A stretch of DNA of 48,204 nucleotides. Source: Alistipes sp. GTDB lineage: Bacteria; Bacteroidota; Bacteroidia; Bacteroidales; Rikenellaceae. The translations under genes and the position numbers were made by a program. Shown in pieces: positions 9,257 to 16,666 of the stretch. Positions within the stretch are counted from its first letter, which is position 1. Every line of letters begins with the position of its first letter. Where the stretch lies: assembly GCA_031285405.1 (NCBI GenBank), contig JAITWH010000009.1, positions 1 to 48,204 on the forward strand, given 5' to 3'. The notes beneath the pieces were generated by a model, which saw nothing but the letters and a program-made list of their open reading frames with translations, was not told where the DNA came from and made no database searches.

Positions 9257-11605
9257 TTAGTTTTTCGGATTTTCGACGCCCCACGAGGTGTTGGGTTGCG
9301 GCCCCATGAACAGTTCGAGTGTGGCGCCCGAGGCAATGTCGGCGAAGTCGAGCCAGCTGCGGTTCCACTCACTGCCGTTGAGCAGCGCCCGCTGAATGTA
9401 GATGTTCTCCGGCGAGTTGTCGTGGGCCACCACTGTGAACGTGCCGCCGTTGGGAGTGTAGGCCGGATCGAGGGCAAAGGTCACGCGATCGAACACGGGC
9501 GAGGTGATCTCCATGCGAGTGGTGCCCGGGCACGAGGGGTGAACGCCTCCCGCCGCCAACACATACCAGGCCGACATCTGGCCGACATCTTCGTTGCCCA
9601 CCAACCCCTCGACGGCGTTACGATAGGCACGTTCGCAGATTTGCCGAGTCCACTTCTGCGTCTCCCAAGGAGCGTCGAGGCGGTTGAACAGAAACGGCAC
9701 CAGATGTACCGGCTCGTTGGCGTGGTTGTAGTAGTTGTTCCAGAGCATGTCGGCGGGCGCGAGGTCGAAGAATTCGGTCAGGTCGGCCAGAGTCGCCTCG
9801 CGGCCACCCATCAGTTCGACCATCCCCTCGACGTCGTGCGGCACGAACCAACCCTGCTGATAGGGGTTCGACTCGATGCTGCCGTACCCTTCGAGAGTGC
9901 GGGCGCCCTCGGGCCACGGCTCCCAACTGCCGTCGGCGCGACGCGGACGGAACCAACCCTTCTCGGCGTCGAAGATGTTGCGGTAGGCCTGCCCCTTCTG
10001 TGCGAAGGCCGCGGCGTCGTCTGTCTTTCCGAGCGCGGCTGCGAGTTGCGACACGCACCAGTCGGTGTAGGCATATTCGAGTGTGTGCGAGATGCCGATG
10101 GACGAGGCGGTGTAGCCCAGCTCGTCGTTGCCGAACAGGGCCGAGGTGTTGACCGCGTAGTCGTATGCCTTCTCGGCGTCGAACGTCCGGATCCCCTTGA
10201 CGTAGGCGTCGGCCAGCACCGAGAGGGCGGGGTTGCCGATCATGCAGCCCGAGTAGGCGTTCATCAACTCCCATCGCTCGAAGTATTCGCGTCCGCTCTC
10301 GTCGGCGAGGGTGATTAGCGAGTTCAGCTGGTCGCTCACAAGGCGCGGATTGATGATAGTCTGCAACGGAAACTGACTGCGGAAGACGTCCCAACCGCTG
10401 AACACTGTGCGTTTTGTAAACCTGCCGTCCGACGAGTGGGGCTCTCCGTCGCCGCCTGTGTAGCGCCCGTCGACGTCGGTGAAGACGCGCGGGTCGATCA
10501 TGGTGTGGTAGAGCGCGGTGTAGAAAATGGTCTTCTCGTCGTCCGTGCCCCCCTCGACGGCTATGCGTCCCAGCTCGCGGTTCCACGCCTCGCGGGCCTC
10601 GGTGCGCACTGTGTCGAAATCCTTGTCGGCGATCTCGGCGTCGAAGTTGGCCCGCGCTCCGGCAGCGTCGACGAACGAGATGGCGGTCTTGACTGTGACC
10701 TCTTCGCCCGCGGCGGTCGCGAATTCGGAGAAGAAGCCCAGGTGCTCCCCTTCGAGTTCGTTGACTCCGGTGATGAGGGGGGCCGCGGCCACGAGTTCGA
10801 GGTAGTCGGCGGAGATCACGTCATCCTTTTTGCGGCTCCGGCCGTCGGGAATGTCGGCGCTCCAAAAGCCGTGGTTTTCGAGCGGCTTCGAGAATCGGGC
10901 GTGAAACCAGACAGTGTAGTTTGCGTTTCCGTCTCCGTCGCCCCAGCCGCCGCCGTCGGGTGTACACTCAATCCACCCCTCGATGGTGTGTGGGTCGACC
11001 ACTCGTACGTACTGCCTTGTGGAGGTGCCGCCGACCCGTCGTGCGAGGTCGATCTGAATGCGCGATACGTCGCTCTGCGGATAGGTGAAACGCAGGATGC
11101 CGCAACGCGTGGTCGCCGAGCTCTCGACCCCGATGCCGTAGTCGTCGAGCGTCACCGAGTAGTAGCCCGCCTCGGCTGTCTCGCTCTGTTTGTCGTAGTG
11201 CGAACGGTAGCCGGCGATGGTGCCGTCTTCGCGCCCCGCTACTTTTTTCAGCTCGCCGGTGGTGGGCATGACGAGGACGTTGCCCATGTCGCCGAACCAG
11301 CCCACGCCGCTCATCTGCGTCATGGCGAATCCTTCGATCGTCTCGTGCTCGTAGCTGTAACCCGGAGCGTTGTCGCCGCCGGTGATGGTGTTGGGACTCA
11401 CCTGTACCATGCCGTAGGGGGTAGTCGCCCCCGGGAATGTCTTGCCCAGTCCGTGGTAGACCCCCGCGGCCGAGGTGCTGGTGCTCGCCCCGATGAACGG
11501 ATTTACGAAGTCGGCCGGAGAGAGCGCAGTTTCTGTCTTCGGAGCACACGCCGCGACGCCCAGCGCGAGTGCGAGTAGTGTCGATTTGTAGAGATTGTGG
11601 TTCAT
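9257..11605 (-). CDS. GH92 exo-alpha-mannosidase lipoprotein
   Basis: The product has 782 residues with a lipoprotein signal (GVAAC, Cys19), starting at the ATG at 11605. GH92 hallmarks are NPFIGAS near the N-terminus, FSGWDVFRSQFPL in the middle, NHANEPVH at about 627-634 and GNEDVGQMSAWYV at about 668-680. GH92 enzymes are calcium-dependent inverting alpha-mannosidases that cleave alpha-1,2, 1,3, 1,4 or 1,6 mannosides. Length is typical. Lipidation suggests action at a membrane face, periplasmic or surface. It lies 17 bp after the GH38 gene and 68 bp before susC. The linkage preference cannot be read from sequence. Confidence 0.93.
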   Translation of the reverse strand: MNHNLYKSTLLALALGVAACAPKTETALSPADFVNPFIGASTSTSAAGVYHGLGKTFPGATTPYGMVQVSPNTITGGDNAPGYSYEHETIEGFAMTQMSGVGWFGDMGNVLVMPTTGELKKVAGREDGTIAGYRSHYDKQSETAEAGYYSVTLDDYGIGVESSATTRCGILRFTYPQSDVSRIQIDLARRVGGTSTRQYVRVVDPHTIEGWIECTPDGGGWGDGDGNANYTVWFHARFSKPLENHGFWSADIPDGRSRKKDDVISADYLELVAAAPLITGVNELEGEHLGFFSEFATAAGEEVTVKTAISFVDAAGARANFDAEIADKDFDTVRTEAREAWNRELGRIAVEGGTDDEKTIFYTALYHTMIDPRVFTDVDGRYTGGDGEPHSSDGRFTKRTVFSGWDVFRSQFPLQTIINPRLVSDQLNSLITLADESGREYFERWELMNAYSGCMIGNPALSVLADAYVKGIRTFDAEKAYDYAVNTSALFGNDELGYTASSIGISHTLEYAYTDWCVSQLAAALGKTDDAAAFAQKGQAYRNIFDAEKGWFRPRRADGSWEPWPEGARTLEGYGSIESNPYQQGWFVPHDVEGMVELMGGREATLADLTEFFDLAPADMLWNNYYNHANEPVHLVPFLFNRLDAPWETQKWTRQICERAYRNAVEGLVGNEDVGQMSAWYVLAAGGVHPSCPGTTRMEITSPVFDRVTFALDPAYTPNGGTFTVVAHDNSPENIYIQRALLNGSEWNRSWLDFADIASGATLELFMGPQPNTSWGVENPKN

Positions 11606-11622
11606 GTCGGTTTTCAGTGATG

Positions 11623-14127
11623 CTATTTTTTTGTAACGACAAATGTTTTTATTCCGAAGCGGGGCATTGCCACCGTGGCCTCCGTCGTGCCGGAGCGCTC
11701 TCTCGTCTTTACCTCGCCGAGTGTGTCGCTGTTCAGATCGACCTCCGAGATCGATTCGACCGGAAAGCCGAAACGGATCTGCCGTGCCGCCGCGTCGCCG
11801 TCGGCGTTGTAGAGCCTCACCAAAATTCCATCTTCGACGGGGTAGGCCGCCGAGATTTCGTAGCCGCTGCCGGCGACGTCTATCATGGAGCGGTTTTCGG
11901 GGGGCGCGTTGTCGCTCAGCGAGCAGATCAGCGGCTCGTTCCAACGTGTGCTTTCGGCCTGCACTTCGGCCTCGTCCCAGGTGCCGCTGTGGGGAATCAG
12001 TGCGAAACGAATCTGTGAAGGACCGTCGATCTTGTAGTCACGACCCCACAGGCCGTCGCCCGAGAACTGCACCGTGAGTGCGAGTGGAAAGTCGGGGCCA
12101 TAGGAGTAGGAGGTGGTGTGATCGGATAGGAGCGCGAGGCCGCTCTTTTTGCGCGAACCTGCGGGCGCGCTCTTTTCGACCAGGTCTACCCAGTGCAGAA
12201 TGATGTTGTGCTTGATGGCGTCCCAAGTCTGGAAATGTGTGTCGACGAGGGCGCTCTCGGTCACGTCGAACGGCGCGTCCTTGTAGAGCGTGGGCGATGT
12301 GAGGGCGGCGGGGAACAGAACGTTGAGTTTGAACCGGTCGTCGTAGAAGGCGCGGCGATTGCTGCGGGCGGCGTCCTTCTGGGCGAACTCGCCGATCGCG
12401 GGGTTGCCCTGCCAGTCGATCTCAAGTGCGAAATCTATCTTGCGGTCGCCCTTGCGGATGGTGATGAGCTGCGAGAAGGGGTGGCCTGCGATGTGACCCT
12501 CGACGCGAACGCTCTTCTCGAACGCGTTGTCTGACGTCACAGTTATCGTGGCCGGCGTCTCGGTCGAGGAGCGGAACCCGCCGTCGTTGTAGAAGTGGCC
12601 GCGGAGCTCGCCCAGCGCATACTCGCCCGTCGTGGCGTACTCCTTGCCGCCCTCGTTCTTGGCGACGAGGCTTGTGATGACCCCGCCTCGGGTGGCGTCG
12701 ATGACCATGCGGTACGTGTCGTTCTCCAAAACGTACTCGTTGGCGGCGATCTTTTTTTCTGTTTGGGCGACAATCATGTTGTCGCCCACGCGGATCGTCG
12801 AGTAGCCGAACGCCGGAACGTTCACCTCGGTGACGACGCTCTTTCCGCTATCCGTTACAATTGACACTATCTCGCGGCGCGCTGTTCCGGTGGTGTTGAA
12901 TGCAGTTAGGAATTTTTCGGAGGCGCGTGCAGCGGCTGTTCCCGAGATAGCCTTTTCTGCATCGGCAGTCACTTCGCCCGCGAGCTCGTCGGCTGCGCGA
13001 GTCCAACGTCCGATGGCATCGGCCCAGGTGCCTCGGCCGTGAAGATTATTATAGGGTACGATCCACGAGTCGTGGTGCTGGGCCAACATCAGTCCGCGCC
13101 ACGCCTCGTCGATGTCGGCCTGCGGGTAGTCGTAGTTCGAGATTAGGCTCGCCATGGCACCCATCTTTTCGGCGGCGACGATGCCGTTCTCCGTGGCGCG
13201 CACCTGACGCGCGATTGTCTGCAATACCTGCGACCCCCACATCAGGGCAGGCCTGACGTCCTCCTGCGACATGTGGTAGTCGTCGTCGGTCGTGCCGTCG
13301 GTCACCTCTTCGAAGTACTCCCGCCAGGTGACGTAGATTGAGCCGTTGCGGATGTTGTCGCCGAAGCCCAACCACGGGCCGTTCTTCCAACCGGCGTCCT
13401 GATAGGTCATGCCCACCGGATGGGCGATTCCGGCGGCGCGACAGGCGGCAAGGTAGTCGCTGTGGTTGCCCCACGCCTTGGTCTGCCACACCGAGTTGTC
13501 TTCCAACGCCTCGACGGCGTAGCGCGGAACAGTCAGGATTGAGGTGCCGTCGGGGCCGGTCCAGTTGACCAACTCTCCTCCGTAGGGTGCCGAGTAGCCT
13601 CCCCACAGAGTGTTGGGACTCTTCAGAACGGCGTATTTGAAACCGAAGCCAGTGAGTATCTGCGGCAGCGAGCTCGTGAAGCAGGGCTCCTCGACAGAGT
13701 AGGTGACGAACTCGACGTCGGGGAAGTGGGCGCGCGTCTTGCGGATGCCGTACTCGAACTGACGGATGAGACTCTCACCCGAGACGTTGTAGGCGTAGGG
13801 CTGGGCGTATGACGGATTGGTGAACTCGACGCGCTGGTCGGCGGCTATGCGACGGAAAGCTTCGTAGTCTGCCGGAGTGTGTACCTTCACCGAGTCCCAC
13901 GTCTCGGGTTCGATCTCCATGCCTATCCTCCACTCGGGATGTGCGGCGAGCTGATCGACTATGAATCGCGTCTTCCATTCGAGGGGGTAGTGGCCGTAGA
14001 CACCTCCGTGGTAGCCGTCGACGAAGTAGACTTTATCGCGGGATTGGGCATCCTGAGATGCGGTGTTCTGAGATTGGGCGTTGAAAATTGTGCAGGCGGC
14101 GAGTAGCGCGAGGCAAATGTTTTTCAT
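11623..14127 (-). CDS. Divergent GH38-like alpha-mannosidase
   Basis: The 834-residue protein has a signal peptide (about 1-20, NAQSQ). The GH38 fold is suggested by an N-terminal segment DGYHGGVYGHYP (about 37-48), a region SVEEPCFTSSLPQIL (144-158) that aligns with the classical DPFGHS...LP nucleophile motif, the zinc-histidine motif QHHDSW (350-355), and a long C-terminal beta region. Classical GH38 enzymes carry HxD and a nucleophilic Asp. Here the first is DGYH and the second reads EEP, so metal ligation or mechanism may differ. It is the first enzyme gene of the operon and follows the regulator gene after a 215-bp gap. Joint occurrence with GH92 supports mannoside degradation. Confidence 0.8.
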   Translation of the reverse strand: MKNICLALLAACTIFNAQSQNTASQDAQSRDKVYFVDGYHGGVYGHYPLEWKTRFIVDQLAAHPEWRIGMEIEPETWDSVKVHTPADYEAFRRIAADQRVEFTNPSYAQPYAYNVSGESLIRQFEYGIRKTRAHFPDVEFVTYSVEEPCFTSSLPQILTGFGFKYAVLKSPNTLWGGYSAPYGGELVNWTGPDGTSILTVPRYAVEALEDNSVWQTKAWGNHSDYLAACRAAGIAHPVGMTYQDAGWKNGPWLGFGDNIRNGSIYVTWREYFEEVTDGTTDDDYHMSQEDVRPALMWGSQVLQTIARQVRATENGIVAAEKMGAMASLISNYDYPQADIDEAWRGLMLAQHHDSWIVPYNNLHGRGTWADAIGRWTRAADELAGEVTADAEKAISGTAAARASEKFLTAFNTTGTARREIVSIVTDSGKSVVTEVNVPAFGYSTIRVGDNMIVAQTEKKIAANEYVLENDTYRMVIDATRGGVITSLVAKNEGGKEYATTGEYALGELRGHFYNDGGFRSSTETPATITVTSDNAFEKSVRVEGHIAGHPFSQLITIRKGDRKIDFALEIDWQGNPAIGEFAQKDAARSNRRAFYDDRFKLNVLFPAALTSPTLYKDAPFDVTESALVDTHFQTWDAIKHNIILHWVDLVEKSAPAGSRKKSGLALLSDHTTSYSYGPDFPLALTVQFSGDGLWGRDYKIDGPSQIRFALIPHSGTWDEAEVQAESTRWNEPLICSLSDNAPPENRSMIDVAGSGYEISAAYPVEDGILVRLYNADGDAAARQIRFGFPVESISEVDLNSDTLGEVKTRERSGTTEATVAMPRFGIKTFVVTKK

Positions 14128-14342
14128 GTTGGAAATTAGTGTTTAGGGTTACGAATGTAACGTTCGGTGCGTTACGGGAGCGTTACCCGTGTTGCCGATC
14201 TGTTACAGCGCAAAAGTATACCACAAAACACGCTTTCCGACAATAGCCGGCCGGCGAAGTAGATGGAATGGTAAATGGCTGTGAAGTGTAAGTTTGTGCC
14301 GCTCAGCTAATTAGCTGCCGGCACGAAGAGTGATTTGGTAAA
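14128..14342 (-). promoter_or_regulatory. Upstream region of the PUL operon with -7 box and GTTAC repeats
   Basis: On the minus strand TACTTTTG at 14218-14211 matches the Bacteroidetes -7 box TAnnTTTG. The -33 position is weak: TTG at 14243-14241, spacing 22. Between it and the start at 14127 lie four GTTAC and one GTAAC words at 14148, 14157, 14171, 14182 and 14202. The copies at 14171 and 14182 are 11 bp apart inside a direct repeat beginning GCGTTAC. These could be regulator or RNA signals. Confidence 0.45.
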
Positions 14343-15983
14343 TCAGAATGAGGCGTTGTTAGAGCCGCCCGACTCCTCGCGCGGAATGTGAAGGCACAGT
14401 TTTTTGACCTCCTCTTCGAGATTGGGGGTCTCGTGGCGCGCCTTGCCGCGCAGTTTGCTCCGATAGTTGTAGACCGTCTGCTGCGAGCAGTGCAGGAACT
14501 CGGCTATCTGGTTGATGTTGGTGATCCCGAGCCGCATGAGTGCGAATATGCGCAGCTCGGTGTTGAGGCGTCCGCCGCCGAGCTCCCAACGCGCCTCGGG
14601 CACAAGCAGCGAGTTGAACTCGCGAACGAAGTCGGGAAAGAGTTTGAGGAACGCCTCGTCGAAGTTTTCGTACAGCTCCTCGATCTCCTTTTCGAGCTCC
14701 TTGCCCGACGGCTTGTAGATGCGGTCGGTCTGGCCGCTCTTCAGTTTGCGATTCACATCCTTGCGATAGGTGTCTAACTTGTCGATGTAGGTCACGCACC
14801 GGCTCATGAAGTGGCCTATGTACTTCTCCTTGACGATGTTGGCCTCGTTCAAACTGCGGTTCATGGCGGTGAGCTCGTCGTTCATGTTGCGCAGGTGACG
14901 CCTCGCCTTGCCGACGATCCGGTTCTGGCGGAAGACTATCGAGAGCGCCACGATCAGCCCCGCGCCGAACAGACTCACCAGAACGATGTACAGAATCAGG
15001 TTGCGCCGTTGCCTGTTGATCTTGTTGAGGTAGTTGCTCTCGATGACAGGCTGCACGCGAGCGATCACGGTGTTGCGAAAACGCGAGTTGTAGAAATTGG
15101 CGTCGCTCAGCGCCACCCCGATGTAGTTGTAGGAACGGGTCGTGTCGCCCGCCTCGAACAGATTCATCGCGAGCACCAACAGCGCCTCGTTCTCCTTGAC
15201 GGCCAACCGCAGGTCGGTGATGGCGGCCAACTTCAGGAATCTGTCTTCGAGTTCACTGCGACCTGCCAGACGATAGACCTTTGCGAGGCTCGCCGCCGCC
15301 ATCGCGTAGTCGTGGGTGTCGGGCGTCTGTTTCGAAAATATGCCGGTCAGGATCTCCAACGCCCCGTCGTAATCCCTCTCCGCTTGCAGCGCGAACGCCC
15401 GCTCCTTGAGATACTCGTCCGACCCCTCGTCCAACAGCTCCAACAGTCGCCCCCGTAGCCGCGCGATCTCGCTCTCGTACTGTCGGGTCAGCGTCTGGTT
15501 GGCGGTGTACTTCGTGTAGTTCTCGTAGTACCTTATATAGTACCAACAGTATCGCACCTTTTGGCCGACCTGCAACTCGTCGTAGTCGAACGAGTTAAGA
15601 ATGTCCGCCGCCTGCACGAAAAGGCCCGACAGCGAGTGGACGAACGCAAGTCTCAACCGGCTGTCGATCAGCCACTCGGCGTTGCCCATCTCCTCGGCCA
15701 GGGCGATGTTCTCGCGAATGTAGACCTCGGCCGAGTCGCACACAAACGATTCGTAGTGGCCGATGATCTCGGTGTTGATGCGATAAGCCTCCTCTTTCGA
15801 GGCGAGTCTGCGCTTCTGATTTTTTAGATTTTGAATCCGATCCTCTTTCTGACGGGCATAGACCTCGCGCCCGGCGACCGTGCGGTCGAGCGCCGAGAGC
15901 AGCGAGTCGGGTCTGACGGCGGCGATTGCCGGAGAGAACAGCGGCAACACGATCAGCGCCAGCGCAAATGTCAGCTTTTTCAT
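14343..15983 (-). CDS. DUF6377-type membrane-anchored TPR/HTH regulator of the PUL
   Basis: The 546-residue protein has a signal peptide (1-22), a helical TPR-like sensor region (about 30-320), one transmembrane segment (NLILYIVLVSLFGAGLIVALSIV, about 335-357), a cytoplasmic coiled coil, and a C-terminal helix-turn-helix reading LGITNINQIAEFLHCSQQTV (about 490-510) that resembles LuxR-type DNA-binding regions. This is the architecture of Bacteroidetes DUF6377 proteins. It would sense a ligand in the periplasm and bind DNA directly from the membrane. It lies immediately upstream of, and on the same strand as, the operon it probably controls. The inducer is presumably a mannose-containing oligosaccharide (inference). 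Confidence 0.85.
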   Translation of the reverse strand: MKKLTFALALIVLPLFSPAIAAVRPDSLLSALDRTVAGREVYARQKEDRIQNLKNQKRRLASKEEAYRINTEIIGHYESFVCDSAEVYIRENIALAEEMGNAEWLIDSRLRLAFVHSLSGLFVQAADILNSFDYDELQVGQKVRYCWYYIRYYENYTKYTANQTLTRQYESEIARLRGRLLELLDEGSDEYLKERAFALQAERDYDGALEILTGIFSKQTPDTHDYAMAAASLAKVYRLAGRSELEDRFLKLAAITDLRLAVKENEALLVLAMNLFEAGDTTRSYNYIGVALSDANFYNSRFRNTVIARVQPVIESNYLNKINRQRRNLILYIVLVSLFGAGLIVALSIVFRQNRIVGKARRHLRNMNDELTAMNRSLNEANIVKEKYIGHFMSRCVTYIDKLDTYRKDVNRKLKSGQTDRIYKPSGKELEKEIEELYENFDEAFLKLFPDFVREFNSLLVPEARWELGGGRLNTELRIFALMRLGITNINQIAEFLHCSQQTVYNYRSKLRGKARHETPNLEEEVKKLCLHIPREESGGSNNASF

Positions 15984-16030
15984 GAAGTCGTGATGGGGCA
16001 GGTCTTAGCAGTGTAATCTAAACGACGTCA

Positions 16031-16038
16031 CAAATATA
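16031..16038 (-). promoter_or_regulatory. -7 promoter box of the regulator gene
   Basis: Read on the minus strand this is TATATTTG, matching TAnnTTTG, about 48 bp before the start codon of the DUF6377 gene. A TTTG sits only 12 bp upstream, so no well-spaced -33 box is visible. Confidence 0.4.
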
Positions 16039-16097
16039 CGAAAATTTCGTCAAAACACCACTCCCTTGCACTCCCTACCACTCCCCGCGCTCTGCCG

Positions 16098-16135
16098 AAA
16101 ACCACAAAGCCCCGAATCGTATTGAGATTCAAGGC
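16098..16135 (-). terminator. Rho-independent terminator of tmRNA
   Basis: A 10-bp stem (16109-16118 with 16126-16135, two G-U pairs) is followed on the minus strand by TTTGTGGTTTT. It lies 24 bp beyond the tmRNA 3' end. Confidence 0.6.
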
Positions 16136-16158
16136 CCTGCGCAATAATGCGTTTCAAA

Positions 16159-16569
16159 GGGTGGAGCTGGAGGGAGTCGAACCCTCGTCCAAACAGTGAT
16201 TCCGAGTGATTTCTACACGCTTAGTTGCCGTTTGATCCTTCTCTCCGCAGCTGGCAGGCAACAACCCACCGCGAAGCCCAGTCCCTAAATTTTCGCGAGC
16301 CGGTCGAGACACCCCGAAACGCTATCTCTAAATTGTTTGATACCCCGGAAAGCCTCGCACCACAAAGAGCGGGTGGCGCAGAAGGCGGGATACTCGTCGG
16401 CTCGTCTCTAAGACAAGCGGATTAAGCGAACGTTACTTAGTAAGGTTACGCAGCGAGTGCATAGCTGTTATTGCCATTTGAATTTTGAGCGTTCACTTTA
16501 ACGAGCGCCCACACAACGCTCGGCGTGCTTACAGTCAGCTTCTGCCTGCTGTCAAAACCGGTCAGCCCC
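16159..16569 (-). ncRNA. ssrA: Transfer-messenger RNA (tmRNA)
   Basis: Both ends of the tRNA-like domain are clear on the minus strand. The 5' end GGGGCTGACCGGTTTTGACA starts at 16569 and the 3' end has a T-arm GGGTTCGACTCCC and acceptor CAGCTCC, discriminator A at 16162. The acceptor halves pair as GGGGCTG/CAGCTCC. The final bases are CCC rather than an encoded CCA, so CCA would be completed by nucleotidyltransferase. The tag frame ends at 16446 (TAA). Read from GGC at 16475-16473 it encodes GNNSYALAA, with the conserved YALAA degradation signal. An upstream in-frame GCT at 16490 would give a 14-residue tag, so the resume codon is inferred. tmRNA rescues stalled ribosomes with SmpB. Confidence 0.95.
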
Positions 16570-16584
16570 AAAAGTAAGATGGTG

Positions 16585-16592
16585 CAAAGGTA
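16585..16592 (-). promoter_or_regulatory. -7 promoter box of tmRNA
   Basis: The minus strand reads TACCTTTG, a perfect match to TAnnTTTG, about 15 bp before the mature tmRNA 5' end. No well-spaced TTTG box is seen. Confidence 0.55.
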
Positions 16593-16635
16593 ATAAAAAA
16601 ACGGGTTATGGTAGGTCTTTATTGCTCAAAATTCC

Positions 16636-16643
16636 TAACTTTG
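16636..16643 (+). promoter_or_regulatory. -7 promoter box of the purF-like operon
   Basis: TAACTTTG matches TAnnTTTG, 23 bp before the ATG at 16667, so the 5' leader would be short. No clear -33 box is seen at the usual distance. Confidence 0.5.
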
Positions 16644-16666
16644 CACTGCTAAAATGCACCTGAACG

